Assembly: GCA_029858285.1 (NCBI GenBank)
Contig: JAOUFN010000015.1
Coordinates: 1 to 61,916, forward strand
DNA from: Nitrospirota bacterium
GTDB lineage: Bacteria; Nitrospirota; JACRHL01
DNA length: 61,916 nucleotides
Direction of reading: 5' to 3'
In this document: positions 32,551 through 42,094 of the stretch, in pieces
Layout of the letters: every line of letters begins with the position of its first letter
Numbering within the stretch: the stretch's first letter is position 1
Notes under the pieces: generated by a model
Told to the model about the DNA's origin: nothing
The model's database searches: none
What the model saw: the letters and a program-made list of their open reading frames with translations, nothing else
Program-made: the position numbers and the translations under genes

Positions 32551-33000
32551 TCATCCCTTGCGCTGCACCGCTCGAATCGTCTGCTCCAGCGCCTCCAGAA
32601 AGCGGGAGCGGTCCTTTTTGGTAAAGGCGGGGCCACCCCCGCCCACGTCGCCGGTGTCCCGCAGGTAGCTCATCAACTCGCGCATCGCCAGGGCGGAGCC
32701 GATGCCGTCCTCGGTAAACGCCTTGCCGGTGGGGCCCAGCACGGCGGCCCCCGCCTTCAGGCAGCGGCTGGCCAGGGGGATGTCGGCGGTGACGGCAACG
32801 TCGCGCGCGGTGATGCGTTCGGCAATCCAGTCGTCCGCGGCGTCGGCGTCGCCGCCCACCACCACGCGCCGCACCAGTTCCCCCTCCGGCAGGCGCATCC
32901 GCGCATTGCTAACCATGTGCACCACCAGCCCGTGGCGAATCGCCACCCGCGCCGCCTCGTCCTTCACCGGGCAGGAGTCGGCATCCACATAAATTTCCAT
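32551..33000 (-). CDS. yaiI: YaiI/YqxD family protein (UPF0178)
   Basis: 149 residues from ATG 33000 with GGAGG upstream. The family signature is at the N-terminus (IYVDADSCPVKDEA), followed by VVGGDADAADDWIAERI and VAVTADIPLASRCLKAG, giving the acidic cluster of a NYN/PIN-like nuclease fold. The biological role of the family is not established. It is the first chromosomal gene after the island and reads toward attR. Confidence 0.92.
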   Translation of the reverse strand: MEIYVDADSCPVKDEAARVAIRHGLVVHMVSNARMRLPEGELVRRVVVGGDADAADDWIAERITARDVAVTADIPLASRCLKAGAAVLGPTGKAFTEDGIGSALAMRELMSYLRDTGDVGGGGPAFTKKDRSRFLEALEQTIRAVQRKG

Positions 33001-33064
33001 GCAATCCTCCACGGGGTGCCAGTCTACACGCAAGCCGCGCAAACGGAGCCGCCCCGGCGGGATC

Positions 33065-33104
33065 ATCCCCCGCAGGCGGACTGGATCCCCCGCAGGCGGA
33101 CGCA
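33065..33104. repeat. Two tandem copies of a 20-bp unit
   Basis: ATCCCCCGCAGGCGGACTGG is followed by a near copy (differences only in its last bases). It lies in the short gap between the yaiI-like and emrA-like genes. Confidence 0.7.
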
Positions 33105-33155
33105 GTCTCCCGTCAATCTCGACCTCCCCCCCGGTTTCGTGGGAGACTGAACGCC

Positions 33156-34415
33156 GTGATCCAGACCGCCGACACCGCCGCCACCAACTCCGCCACACCC
33201 ACCCCCGCCGGGCTTCCCCCCTCTCCGGGTCCTGGCCGCCGCAACCGCCGTCTGCGCATTGCCGGCATGCTGTTTGCCGCCATCGCCGCGGGCGCCGTCG
33301 CCTGGCATTTCCTGGTGGCCCAGTACCACGTGACCACCACCAACGCCTATGTGGGGGGCGACGTGGTGGTGGTATCGCCTCTGGTGTCCGGCACCGTCAG
33401 CGCCGTGCGCGCCGACGACAACCAGTTCGTCAAGGCGGGCGACACCCTGGTGGAACTGGACGACAGCGACGCCCGCGTGTCGCTGGAATTGGCCCGTGCA
33501 CAACTGGCCACCACCGTGCGCGGCACCCGCGCGCTGTTCGACAGCACCCAGGGGCTGCGGGCGCAGCTTGCCGCCAATCAGGCCGCGCTGGAGCGCGCTC
33601 AGGTAGAGTTGCAGCGCGCCCGAACCGATCAGGCCCGCAGCGAGGCCCAACTCGCCATTCAGGCGATTACCACCGAGGCCGCCGAACACGCCCGCACCGC
33701 CACCCAGAACGCCGAGGCCGGTCTGCGCCAGGCCCAGGCCGCACTGGAAGCCGCCCAGCAGCAGTTCGCGGCCAGCCTCGCCCAGGTGCAGGGGGTCACC
33801 GCCCTGCGCAACCACCCGGCGGTGGCCGCCGCTGCCGCAACCTACAAGGAACAGTACCTGGTGCTGGCGCGCACCCACATCCTCGCCCCCATCTCCGGTC
33901 AGGTGTCGCGCCGCACCGTGCAGGTGGGCGCCCGCGTTCAGCCCGGCGCCCCCCTGCTTTCGCTGGTGGCCCTGGACCGGCTGTGGGTGGACGCCAATTT
34001 CAAGGAAAATCAGGTCGCCCGCCTGCGCGCCGGACAGCCGGTGCGGCTCACCTCCGATTTTTATGCTAACGACGTGGTGTTCCACGGCACGGTGCAGGGG
34101 GTTTCCTCGGGCACCGGGGCCTCCTATGCCCTGCTGCCGCCGCAGAATGCCACCGGCAACTGGATCAAGGTGGTGCAGCGCCTGCCGGTACGCATCAACC
34201 TCACGCCGGAGGAACTCACTCCGCACCCCCTGCGCATCGGCCTGTCCATGAGCGTGGACGTAAGCGTGCGCGACGCCACGGGCGACCCCCTGGCCACCCT
34301 GGGCGGTACCGGCGGCGTGCGCGAGGTGGACCTGTACGGTCGGCGCTGGGCCGGAGAGGCCGATCAGGCCGCCGCCCGGGTCATCGCCGAAACCCTCGCC
34401 GCCATGTCGCGCTGA
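33156..34415 (+). CDS. emrA: EmrA/HlyD-family membrane fusion protein
   Basis: 419 residues from GTG 33156 (GGGAGA upstream). One N-terminal membrane helix (MLFAAIAAGAVAWHFLV), then a lipoyl half-motif (AYVGGDVVVVSPLVSGTVSA), a coiled-coil hairpin rich in Ala/Gln (residues 100-215), the second lipoyl half (ILAPISGQVSRRTVQVGA) and a beta-barrel domain ending with the EmrA hallmark ATGNWIKVVQRLPVRI. It bridges the inner-membrane pump and an outer-membrane channel in the periplasm. The pump gene follows 17 bases later; no TolC-type gene is present here. Confidence 0.93.
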   Translation: MIQTADTAATNSATPTPAGLPPSPGPGRRNRRLRIAGMLFAAIAAGAVAWHFLVAQYHVTTTNAYVGGDVVVVSPLVSGTVSAVRADDNQFVKAGDTLVELDDSDARVSLELARAQLATTVRGTRALFDSTQGLRAQLAANQAALERAQVELQRARTDQARSEAQLAIQAITTEAAEHARTATQNAEAGLRQAQAALEAAQQQFAASLAQVQGVTALRNHPAVAAAAATYKEQYLVLARTHILAPISGQVSRRTVQVGARVQPGAPLLSLVALDRLWVDANFKENQVARLRAGQPVRLTSDFYANDVVFHGTVQGVSSGTGASYALLPPQNATGNWIKVVQRLPVRINLTPEELTPHPLRIGLSMSVDVSVRDATGDPLATLGGTGGVREVDLYGRRWAGEADQAAARVIAETLAAMSR

Positions 34416-34432
34416 CGCCGGGGAATCACCCC

Positions 34433-35962
34433 ATGGCGGGCATCACTCCCCTCAGCGGTTCGCGGCGCGTGGCCGCCACCCTGGCCCTGGCCATGGCCAA
34501 CTTCATGGTGGTGCTCGACACCACCATCGCCAACGTCTCGGTACCCACTATCGCCGGGGGGCTGGCGGTGTCGCCCTCGCAGGGGACGTGGGTCATTACC
34601 TCCTACGCCGTGGCCGAGGCCATTGTGGTGCCCCTCACCGGCTGGTACGCGGCGCGGCTGGGGGCGGTGCGCGCCTTCACCCTGTCCGTGCTCGGCTTCG
34701 GGTTCATCTCCATGCTGTGCGGCCTGGCGGGCAGCCTGGAAATGCTGGTGGCCATGCGCATCGCCCAGGGGCTGGCGGGCGGACCGCTGATGGCCCTGTC
34801 GCAAACCATCCTGCTGTCCAGCTATCCCCGCGAAAAAGCCGGTGCCGCCATCGGCATCTGGTCCATGACCACCCTCCTCGCCCCCATTGCGGGGCCGCTG
34901 CTGGGGGGGTGGATCTCCGCCAGTTTTTCGTGGCCGTGGATTTTTTTCATCAACCTGCCCATGGCCATCATCTGCGCCTTGCTGGTGCGCGAGGTGTATC
35001 GGGGCATGGATTCGGAGCGCGTGGCCCGACCGGTGGACACCGTGGGCGTGCTGCTGCTCATCACCTGGGTGGGCGCCCTGCAACTGGTGCTCGACAAGGG
35101 ACGGGAGCTGGACTGGTTCGGCAGCCCGCTGATCGTCGCTCTGGCGGTCACCTCTGTGGTGGCCTTTGTGTTCTTTGTGATCTGGGAACTGGATACGCCC
35201 CATCCGGCGGTAGACGTACATCTGTTCGCCAACCGCAATTTTTTGATCGGCGTGATGGCCATGTCGCTGATTTTCGGGGTATTTTTCGGCAGCGTGGTGC
35301 TCATCCCCCTGTGGTTGCAAACCCAGATGGGCTACACCTCCCTGTGGGCCGGATACGCCACCGCGCCCATCGGTGTGCTGGCGGTGGTGGCCGCGCCGAT
35401 GATCGCCATGAACCTGGGCCGGGTGGACCCGCGGGCGTTTTTGACCCTGTCCATGACGGTGTTCTGCCTCACCTTTCTGATGCGCCACCGCTTCAGCACC
35501 GACATCACTTTTCTGGATGTGGCGCTGCCGCAATTTTTGCAGGGCATGGCCATGCCCATGTTCTTTCTGCCCTTGAACGCACTGGCCCTGTCGGGTATTC
35601 ATCCATCCCAGTTGGCGAGCGCCTCCGGGCTGCAGAATTTCGTGCGCACGCTGGCGGCGGCGTTTTCGGCGGCGCTGGCCACCACGCTGTGGGACGACTG
35701 GACCACGGCCCACCGGGCGGTGTTGGTGGAGCACATCACCAATACCTCCCCCGCGACGGTGGCGGCGCTGGACCGCATGACCGGGGCGGGACTTCCCCCG
35801 GACGGGGCGCTGGGCCTGCTCAACGGCGTGGTGCAGCAGCAGGCCTCGACGCTGGCGTTTGCGGACTATTTTTACTATGCCGCCATGCTGCTGCCCGTGG
35901 TGGCCCTGCTTACCTGGGTGGCGCGCCCCGCGCGGGGCGGGGGGGGCGAGCTCCGGCGGTAG
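34433..35962 (+). CDS. emrB: EmrB-type DHA2 multidrug efflux MFS protein
   Basis: 509 residues, about fourteen hydrophobic helices. Motif C of the DHA2 family (IWSMTTLLAPIAGPLLGGWI) in helix 5, motif D1 (NFMVVLDTTIANVSVPTI) in helix 1 and the motif A region (GWYAARLGAVRAF) are visible. With the EmrA-like protein it forms a proton-driven pump that expels hydrophobic compounds across the envelope. The two genes form an operon; no regulator is adjacent, since the MarR-type gene at the window start is 32 kb away. Confidence 0.94.
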   Translation: MAGITPLSGSRRVAATLALAMANFMVVLDTTIANVSVPTIAGGLAVSPSQGTWVITSYAVAEAIVVPLTGWYAARLGAVRAFTLSVLGFGFISMLCGLAGSLEMLVAMRIAQGLAGGPLMALSQTILLSSYPREKAGAAIGIWSMTTLLAPIAGPLLGGWISASFSWPWIFFINLPMAIICALLVREVYRGMDSERVARPVDTVGVLLLITWVGALQLVLDKGRELDWFGSPLIVALAVTSVVAFVFFVIWELDTPHPAVDVHLFANRNFLIGVMAMSLIFGVFFGSVVLIPLWLQTQMGYTSLWAGYATAPIGVLAVVAAPMIAMNLGRVDPRAFLTLSMTVFCLTFLMRHRFSTDITFLDVALPQFLQGMAMPMFFLPLNALALSGIHPSQLASASGLQNFVRTLAAAFSAALATTLWDDWTTAHRAVLVEHITNTSPATVAALDRMTGAGLPPDGALGLLNGVVQQQASTLAFADYFYYAAMLLPVVALLTWVARPARGGGGELRR

Positions 35963-35971
35963 GCGTGCGGA

Positions 35972-36457
35972 CTACGGCTTTTTCAGGCCCTGTTGCAGGC
36001 GATGGGCCAGCCAGCGGGTCTCTTCCCGGCTCAGCATGGCCCCGAACGGCGGCATGATGGTGCCCAGTTTGCCGTTCGCGATGGTTTCCGCCAGCACCTC
36101 CACATCCTTGCCCTTCAGGGTCTCGGCGGAAAGCGCCGGGCCTTTGTCGCCAACCAGATCCACGCCGTGACAGGTGCTGCACACGTCCCGCACCATGCCG
36201 AAAATCATCTCCTGCCGGGCGTCATCGGGTTCCACAATCGAGGCCGCATCCGCTCCGTCGGCACTCGCCACCCCCAATCCTCCCAGCCCCCCCATCGGCG
36301 CGGACTCCGGATCGCCGGCAACCGGGTCCATGGTCGCCTCCGCCGCCTGCGGTGCGGCGTCGGGTTCCTGGGCCAGCACCACCCCGCCGGTGCCACACAC
36401 CAGTACCACGCCCAACATCATCTCCACCGTCATCGCCCTGAAAAATTGCGCCTTCAT
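35972..36457 (-). CDS. Periplasmic c-type cytochrome, class I
   Basis: 161 residues from ATG 36457 with GGAGAGG upstream. A signal peptide ends near VVLAQE (residue 30). A linker rich in Ala, Pro and Gly follows, then a single haem c domain: CSTCH near residue 95, and TIMPPFG with the distal methionine near residue 137. This resembles cytochrome c5/c551-type electron carriers. The redox partner is unknown. It is convergent with emrB (gap 9 bases). Confidence 0.88.
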   Translation of the reverse strand: MKAQFFRAMTVEMMLGVVLVCGTGGVVLAQEPDAAPQAAEATMDPVAGDPESAPMGGLGGLGVASADGADAASIVEPDDARQEMIFGMVRDVCSTCHGVDLVGDKGPALSAETLKGKDVEVLAETIANGKLGTIMPPFGAMLSREETRWLAHRLQQGLKKP

Positions 36458-36548
36458 CACCTCTCCCCTCCCGTTTGCCAATGTGTGATATCCCCGAGGC
36501 GTGTACGCGCGGGGAACCGGTGCCCCAGTCTACCAGTTTCCCTCTTCC

Positions 36549-37532
36549 CTACCGCATCGGTTGCCCGTCCGACTGCCCGTCCGACTGCCGGTGCGCCACC
36601 CCTCCCTCCCCGATAACCCCCTCCGGCACCAGCACCCGGGTGACCGCGCCGGATTGCACCAGTTCCACCAGGTCCGGCATCCATATTTTCCCGAACGGCG
36701 TGGAGAACACCCGTCTGACAAACTCCGGGGACACTCCCGCGTCGATCATGCGCGACTGATCGTCCATCAGCTTGCGGTAATCCTCGCTCCAGCGGTAGGT
36801 GGCGTCCAGTTGCAGCCCGCTGGCGCTGGGCAGGTGCAGGCCCAGCACCGCGCCCGCCCGCAGTTCCCGCCGCGGTGCCCCCAGAAACGCCAGGGCGCAG
36901 GCGCTGTGGCAGTGCCGCACCACCCGCGCCGTGAGACCACGGGACGCCAGCAGATTCCGCAGCAGCCGCCCTTCGCTCAGCCAGCCGCCGGGGCTGTCCA
37001 GAATCACCGTGGTCACCCGCGTGTGGACCCGCAGGGCCGCGTCGAGCTGGTCCGTCAGATGCCAGCCAATGCCCCCCTCCACCAGCAACGCCCGCCCCCC
37101 TTCCATTAAATGGATTTGAAAGCCGTCAATGCGTTCGGAGTGGGTGGAGGAGCGCGCCAGTTGCACCACCAGCGGCCACTGGAAGATCAGATTGACCAGC
37201 AGGAATACCACGCCGCACCCCACCGCTATCTGCGCCAGCGACCCCCACCCCAACACCACCCGCGCCGCCTGGTGCCGCCGCCCCGACCGCCAGATGCCCA
37301 CCGCCAGCCACACATAGGCCAGCCCCGCCACCAGCAGATACGCCAGAGCCAGCCGCACCGACACCACCGGATGCAGCACCTCGGACTCGGCCACCTGCTC
37401 ATACAGCCGCGCCAGCAGCCCGGTGGCCAGCAGCACCCCGGCGCTGCCCAGCCAGAATGACACCCACAGGGGCAATTCCCCGCGCCAGTGGCGCAGCGGC
37501 AGCCGCAGCACATTTCCGATCGGACCGGCCAT
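36549..37532 (-). CDS. Membrane-anchored ClpP/crotonase-fold serine protease-like protein
   Basis: 327 residues from ATG 37532 with GGAGGGT upstream. Three hydrophobic segments lie in the first 130 residues (WVSFWLGSAGVLLATGLLA, LALAYLLVAGLAYVWLAVGI, IAVGCGVVFLLVNLI). The soluble part then shows a ClpP-like core: VILDSPGGWLSEGRLLRNLL with the oxyanion Gly-Gly, and RHCHSACALAFLGAPR, in which Ser of HSACA is the likely nucleophile. This layout resembles the uncharacterised periplasmic proteins of the SDH/ClpP superfamily. The C-terminus holds a two-copy tandem SDGQ repeat. Function unknown. Confidence 0.75.
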   Translation of the reverse strand: MAGPIGNVLRLPLRHWRGELPLWVSFWLGSAGVLLATGLLARLYEQVAESEVLHPVVSVRLALAYLLVAGLAYVWLAVGIWRSGRRHQAARVVLGWGSLAQIAVGCGVVFLLVNLIFQWPLVVQLARSSTHSERIDGFQIHLMEGGRALLVEGGIGWHLTDQLDAALRVHTRVTTVILDSPGGWLSEGRLLRNLLASRGLTARVVRHCHSACALAFLGAPRRELRAGAVLGLHLPSASGLQLDATYRWSEDYRKLMDDQSRMIDAGVSPEFVRRVFSTPFGKIWMPDLVELVQSGAVTRVLVPEGVIGEGGVAHRQSDGQSDGQPMR

Positions 37533-37820
37533 ACACCCTCCGCAAACTTGTTGTTCGCCCGCCCCGCTTCCAGCGCCCCACAGTCTGCCCACCATCGCCC
37601 CCCCACGGCAACATTCACCACGCACGCAGCATGCGCCAGATGCACAAGACCGGGATTCTGGCGGACACCTATGTTGCGCCCTGTCGATACGGGGGTGGCC
37701 CCGATTCGGAACCTCGATGCCAGCTCACCAGAACCACCCTCATCACCCTTCCAGCGGACCGCCCCCGTATCGCACCCCCCCCCCGACGCCGCACCCGGCC
37801 GCACACAGGAGGAACCGTTC
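37533..37820. other. Gap before the phage structural module
   Basis: 288 bases between divergent genes. I see no att-like repeat, integrase or regulator gene here, and no clear promoter. Confidence 0.5.
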
Positions 37821-38408
37821 ATGAAACCACTGGACAACATACTGTCCCCCCCGCCGGGGGAGATCGAAGCAGCCGCGGCGCCGGACCCCGCCGACATCGC
37901 CGTATCGGCTGGAGACCTGCCGGTCGACACCGTGCCGCCCGAACTGGCGGTGGACGATTACGTCGGCCAGTCCGAACCGCAGGCCACACCGCAAGATGTG
38001 CAGCAGGTCACGCCCCAAAACCCCCGGCAACCCCCCCGGCAGAACACCGAGTCCCCCCCCGCAGCCGTCCCCGACCTCACCCGCCGCCTGCTGGACGCCC
38101 GTCTGGATCAGGCCGAGGCCGTGGCCCGCTCGCGCTACCCGGACTTCGACGCCAAGGTACAGGTGTTCGCCCGCCTGGCCGCCGTGGACCCGGCCCTGCT
38201 GGCGCGCCTGCACACCCACACCGATCCGGCGGAATACGCCTACCGGCTCGGAGGCACGGCGCTGGAGGCTGGGCGCGGAGCGCTTCCGGCGACCACGCCA
38301 CTGCCCGAGTCCTTGTCCGGCACCCTCTCCGCCGCACGCGCCGACACCGCCCCGTGGCGCCCCAAAACCCTGTTCGAAATCCTAGGAGACACCCGCAACC
38401 ATGGCTGA
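37821..38408 (+). CDS. Probable phage scaffolding or capsid-assembly protein
   Basis: 195 residues from ATG 37821 with AGGAGG upstream. The first 80 residues are proline-, alanine- and acid-rich and look disordered. The rest is helical (LTRRLLDARLDQAEAVARS). Its end overlaps the start of the capsid gene by eight bases. No sequence family was recognised; the size, composition and position directly before the major capsid gene are those of scaffold proteins in podoviruses. Confidence 0.55.
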   Translation: MKPLDNILSPPPGEIEAAAAPDPADIAVSAGDLPVDTVPPELAVDDYVGQSEPQATPQDVQQVTPQNPRQPPRQNTESPPAAVPDLTRRLLDARLDQAEAVARSRYPDFDAKVQVFARLAAVDPALLARLHTHTDPAEYAYRLGGTALEAGRGALPATTPLPESLSGTLSAARADTAPWRPKTLFEILGDTRNHG

Positions 38409-39489
38409 AACCACCACACCCACCGGCCTTGCCGTCCAGCAATGGGACGAGCGATTTTTCGAGGAATACGTTCGCGCCTCGCGCTATGCCCGCTACATGG
38501 GCACCGACGAGAACGCCATCGTCCAGCTCAAGGAAAACCTCACCAAGAAGCAGGGCGACCGCGTGACCTTCGCCCTGGTGCATGAACTGGCGGGCGCCGG
38601 GGTCACCGGCAACACCACACTGCAAGGCAACGAGGAGGCCCTCGACACCCGCTCCCACGCCATCACCGTGGACGTGGTGCGTCACGCCGTGGTGGTCACC
38701 ACCCTGGAGGAGCAGAAGAGCGCCATCGCCCTGCGCGACGCAGCCAGGGCCCGGCTGCGCTCCTGGGCCATGAAGAAGCTGCGCGACAGCATCACCACCG
38801 CCCTTGGCTCCATCGACGGCGTCGCCTACGCCTCCGCCACCGCCGGCCAGAAAAACGCCTGGCACACCAACAACACCGACCGTGTGCTGTACGGCTCGGC
38901 GGTGGCCAACTTCGTGGCCGCCAACCACGCGTCGTCACTGGCCAACGTGGATTCGGTAAACGACACCCTCAAGCCGGGGGTCATCTCCCTGGCCAAGCGC
39001 CTGGCCCAGGCAGCCACCCCGAAAATCCGCCCCATCACCGTGGACGGCGACGAAGAATGGTTTGTGCTGTTCTGCCACCCCCGCGCGTTCCGCGACCTGA
39101 AAAATGACACCACCATGATGCAGGCCAATCGCGACGCCCTGGCGCGCGGCGCCGACAACCCCCTGTTCACCGGCGGCGACCTCATCTGGGACGGCGTGAT
39201 CATTAAAGAGGTGCACGAGATTCCGGTTATCGCCGGGGCGGGCGCCGGAACCCCCGCCATCGATGTGGCCCCCGGCTACCTGTGCGGCGCGCAGGCGGTG
39301 GGTCTGGCCTGGGCGCAACGCACCAGAACCGCCACCCAGGAAACCGACTACGAATTCCGCCACGGCGTCGCCGTGCAGGAGATCCGTGGTCTGGAAAAAC
39401 TGCGCTTTGGCACCGGCGCGGGCGATACCACCACCCCCAAGGACAACGGCGTGTTCACCCTGTTCACCGCCGGGGTCGCCGACGCCTGA
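38401..39489 (+). CDS. Phage major capsid protein, N4-gp56 family
   Basis: 362 residues. The N-terminus (FEEYVRASRYARYMGTDEN, then ENLTKKQGDRVTFALVHEL) and the following stretch (NEEALDTRSHAITVDVVRHA) match the N4-gp56 family of HK97-fold capsid proteins. Further segments (LFCHPRAFRDLKND, ARGADNPLFTGGDLIWDGV) also fit. It would form the icosahedral shell. The gene is intact and follows the scaffold-like gene with overlap. Confidence 0.88.
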   Translation: MAETTTPTGLAVQQWDERFFEEYVRASRYARYMGTDENAIVQLKENLTKKQGDRVTFALVHELAGAGVTGNTTLQGNEEALDTRSHAITVDVVRHAVVVTTLEEQKSAIALRDAARARLRSWAMKKLRDSITTALGSIDGVAYASATAGQKNAWHTNNTDRVLYGSAVANFVAANHASSLANVDSVNDTLKPGVISLAKRLAQAATPKIRPITVDGDEEWFVLFCHPRAFRDLKNDTTMMQANRDALARGADNPLFTGGDLIWDGVIIKEVHEIPVIAGAGAGTPAIDVAPGYLCGAQAVGLAWAQRTRTATQETDYEFRHGVAVQEIRGLEKLRFGTGAGDTTTPKDNGVFTLFTAGVADA

Positions 39490-39551
39490 TCAGGTAATTC
39501 CGGGGCCGCGTGAACCGGCCCCACGACTTCTTTCCACCACCAAGGTGACCC

Positions 39552-39923
39552 ATGCCCCGATTCATTTTTACCGGCGGACACGACACCCACACCCTGGGCC
39601 ATGACTTTCCCGCCAACCTCCCCGTGCCAATCCCCACCACGGACGCCGGTGTGATCGCCAAGCTGCGCGGCAACCGCTTTTTCACCGAGGTGACCCAAAC
39701 CGGGCTGATCGACTCTCTGGACGACACCCTGCTGCAAATGCTGGATCACAACGTCCAGACCGTCACCGAAGCCCTCCCCGCCGCCACTGCGGAGGAACTA
39801 GACCGGCTGGAGGCCGGGGAGCGCGGCGGCAAGACCAGAAAGGGGGTGATGGAGGCGATCCGCATCGAGCGCTCCCGCCGCAGACAATCCCCCGCCGCCG
39901 CCCCGGCCGGAGGTAACCCGTGA
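39552..39923 (+). CDS. Hypothetical phage protein after the capsid gene
   Basis: 123 residues from ATG 39552 (AAGGTG upstream). The N-terminal half is beta-like (FIFTGGHDTHTLGHDFPANL), the C-terminal half helical and charged, with arginine-rich residues near the end. No family recognised. It ends overlapping the gp4-like gene by four bases, so it is part of the head operon, perhaps a head-completion or decoration protein. Confidence 0.6.
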   Translation: MPRFIFTGGHDTHTLGHDFPANLPVPIPTTDAGVIAKLRGNRFFTEVTQTGLIDSLDDTLLQMLDHNVQTVTEALPAATAEELDRLEAGERGGKTRKGVMEAIRIERSRRRQSPAAAPAGGNP

Positions 39924-40579
39924 CCACCACCTGGAGCCTCACCCGCGAGCAGGTGCGGGACGCGGTGCTGCGCAAACTGGGGGTTCTGGGGGCAGGGGAA
40001 TCCGCCACCCCGGAGGACGCCGCCATCATTCACGAAGCCCTCGACGGCACCCTGAAGAGCCTGCACCACCTGGGGCTGCTGTGGTGGCGCATCAGCGCGG
40101 CCAGCACCAGCGTCGCGCTCACCGCCGGGCAGGACTGGGCCCCCCTGCCCGCCGACCTGCTCCTGCCCCTGACCCTGGCGGTGGTGGACGGCGGCGCGGA
40201 AGCACCCGTCACCCTGATCGGCCACGCCGCTTACCGGGCCATTCCCGACAAGGCCACCCGCGGCGTGCCGCAACAGGCCATGTTCGACATGACTGCGGCC
40301 CGGGTCTGGCTGTATCCGCTGCCCGCCGCCGATGGCGCGGCGCATCTGACCTACCAGCGCATGGCCACAGACTCCGCCGACGGGCAGGCGCCCGACGTGC
40401 CCTCGTGGGCGCTGTTGCCCCTGCGTGACCTGGTGGCGTACCGCGTGGCGGACGACTTCGGCCTGCCGGAGGACAAGACCGGCCGCTTTGCCCTGGAGGC
40501 CCGCGAGGCCGAACGCCTGATTCGCATCCTGAACATCCCCCGTACCGGCCAACTGCCGGTGTTTTTCAGCGATTTTTGA
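39920..40579 (+). CDS. Phage head-tail adaptor, P22 gp4-like
   Basis: 219 residues from GTG 39920. The N-terminal helices (LTREQVRDAVLRKLGVL, ATPEDAAIIHEALDGTLKSL) and the following beta region with the terminal helix (LVAYRVADDFGLPEDKTGRF) resemble the gp4 tail-accessory family of P22-like phages, which sits under the portal and joins the tail. P22 gp4 is somewhat shorter, about 166 residues. No portal gene is present in the module, which makes its partner unclear. Confidence 0.6.
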   Translation: MTTTWSLTREQVRDAVLRKLGVLGAGESATPEDAAIIHEALDGTLKSLHHLGLLWWRISAASTSVALTAGQDWAPLPADLLLPLTLAVVDGGAEAPVTLIGHAAYRAIPDKATRGVPQQAMFDMTAARVWLYPLPAADGAAHLTYQRMATDSADGQAPDVPSWALLPLRDLVAYRVADDFGLPEDKTGRFALEAREAERLIRILNIPRTGQLPVFFSDF

Positions 40580-40592
40580 GGAAAAAACCCCC

Positions 40593-40901
40593 ATGTCCCT
40601 GATTGCCAACCCCCCTCCACAGCCGTTGCTGAACGCGGTTACCGCCGCCAGCGGCGCCTCCGATGTGAAAGGCATCCCCGCCACCGGACTGGGCATCGAT
40701 CTGGTCATTTCTGCGGTGGCCAGTGTCACCGTGCAGGTGTCGAACCATCCCGAAGCCCAGCGTTCCCCGGGCACTCCGACCTGGCAGAGTCTGGGTGTGT
40801 TCACCACCTCCGGCACGCTCACCGTGCCCGGCCAGTTCAACTGGCTGCGCCTGTCCTACGCCATCACCAGCGGCAACGTGACGGCAAGGGTCAACCAGTA
40901 A
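40593..40901 (+). CDS. Small beta-rich phage protein
   Basis: 102 residues from ATG 40593 with GAGGAAAA upstream. Alternating hydrophobic strands (VTVQVSNHPEA, SLGVFTTSGTLTVPGQFNWL) suggest a beta-sandwich as found in small virion decoration or neck proteins. Its stop (TAATG) overlaps the start of the next gene. No family recognised. Confidence 0.6.
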   Translation: MSLIANPPPQPLLNAVTAASGASDVKGIPATGLGIDLVISAVASVTVQVSNHPEAQRSPGTPTWQSLGVFTTSGTLTVPGQFNWLRLSYAITSGNVTARVNQ

Positions 40902-42094
40902 TGGCCCTGACCCACGTACTACGAGCCGCCGCCGAAACGGACCGGGCCCGACCAGCAACCGCCCTGCGCCCGGCCGTCAACGGCGCGGTGGCGCACTACG
41001 ACTTCGCCACCGGCACGCAGTGGGGGCCTGCCTTGGCGATGACGCGGGCGTCCACGGCTCTGGGGCAGAAAGCGGACGGGAAGTGGTACCCGTTCTCCGT
41101 CAACGTGCTGCGCACCCGCACCGACCGGGGGGCGCTGTTCGAGCTGGCCACCACCAATCTCAACACCAATTACAACGCCCCGACTCTCAGCAGCTCAACC
41201 GCTGCGTACACCACCACCGGCACGGCCCTCGTAGATAATCAGTCGAATCCCGGCGGGGTGGCGACAGTCATGGACCCGGCGATTGGAACCCACGAGGTGC
41301 GATTGCGGGGCGGCGCCAGTGGCGGCACCGTTACGATCGCGGGCGCGGCTGGCGCGGGGGCGCACAGTTTCCAGATGTACGCCCGCCTCGGGGTCGCCCC
41401 GAACGCCACCGTGGACCTGGGTGGTAAGGGCGCCCAGACGATCTCCAATAGCAACTACACACGCATCAAGAGCGAAAACATCGCCGCAACGGCGGGCGAC
41501 AAGATCACTTTTACGCTGCCCATCGGCAGCGAAGTAGCTTTCGTCCTTAACAGCCTCGAGACCGGCGCGGTGTGTCACAGCCCGGTGGTGGTGGCGGGCG
41601 CGGCGGCTACGCGCCTTGGCGATCAGTTGATCCTCCCGAGCGACGGGGTGATGGATGGGCGGGACTTCTCGGTGGTCACCGAGATTTATACAGAAAACCT
41701 GAGCATGCCAAGTCCCGGCATTCTGCTGGTCGCGGGGGACCCCTCGAACTGGCGTGCCTGCCGCGTCTGGGGGGCGGCGAATCCGGGGAGAGTGGGACTT
41801 GGGGTAGGGTCTGTTCCTGGCACCGGTGTCAACCTGGTTGGGTCCACGCCGATCACCCTCAGCACCCCGACGCGCCTCGCCTACACCTTTCGTGACGGAG
41901 ATTTCCGGGTTTTCCGGTCGGGCGTCCAGGATGGTGTGGACGCGTGGGGGACGGTGAACGCCCTCCCCCCTGCGAGTGTCAGCATCGGCTGGAATGGTAT
42001 TGCGGGTGGCGCGCAGGCTGAAGGCTGGATCAAGTTCTTGACGATTTACCCGCTCGCCCTTGCGCCCGAGCAGGCGAAATGGTTGACAGCATGA
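40901..42094 (+). CDS. Probable phage tail appendage with lectin-like (LamG) fold
   Basis: 397 residues. After a short N-terminus (AVAHYDFATGT and a LFELATTNL segment common in phage tail proteins) the sequence is Gly/Thr/Ser-rich and beta-like, ending with LAYTFRDGDFRVFRSG and IKFLTIYPLALAPEQA, typical of concanavalin/LamG-like domains. Codon use in the middle part is less GC-rich than in the neighbours, suggesting exchange of receptor-binding parts. It likely binds host surface sugars. Confidence 0.6.
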   Translation: MALTHVLRAAAETDRARPATALRPAVNGAVAHYDFATGTQWGPALAMTRASTALGQKADGKWYPFSVNVLRTRTDRGALFELATTNLNTNYNAPTLSSSTAAYTTTGTALVDNQSNPGGVATVMDPAIGTHEVRLRGGASGGTVTIAGAAGAGAHSFQMYARLGVAPNATVDLGGKGAQTISNSNYTRIKSENIAATAGDKITFTLPIGSEVAFVLNSLETGAVCHSPVVVAGAAATRLGDQLILPSDGVMDGRDFSVVTEIYTENLSMPSPGILLVAGDPSNWRACRVWGAANPGRVGLGVGSVPGTGVNLVGSTPITLSTPTRLAYTFRDGDFRVFRSGVQDGVDAWGTVNALPPASVSIGWNGIAGGAQAEGWIKFLTIYPLALAPEQAKWLTA

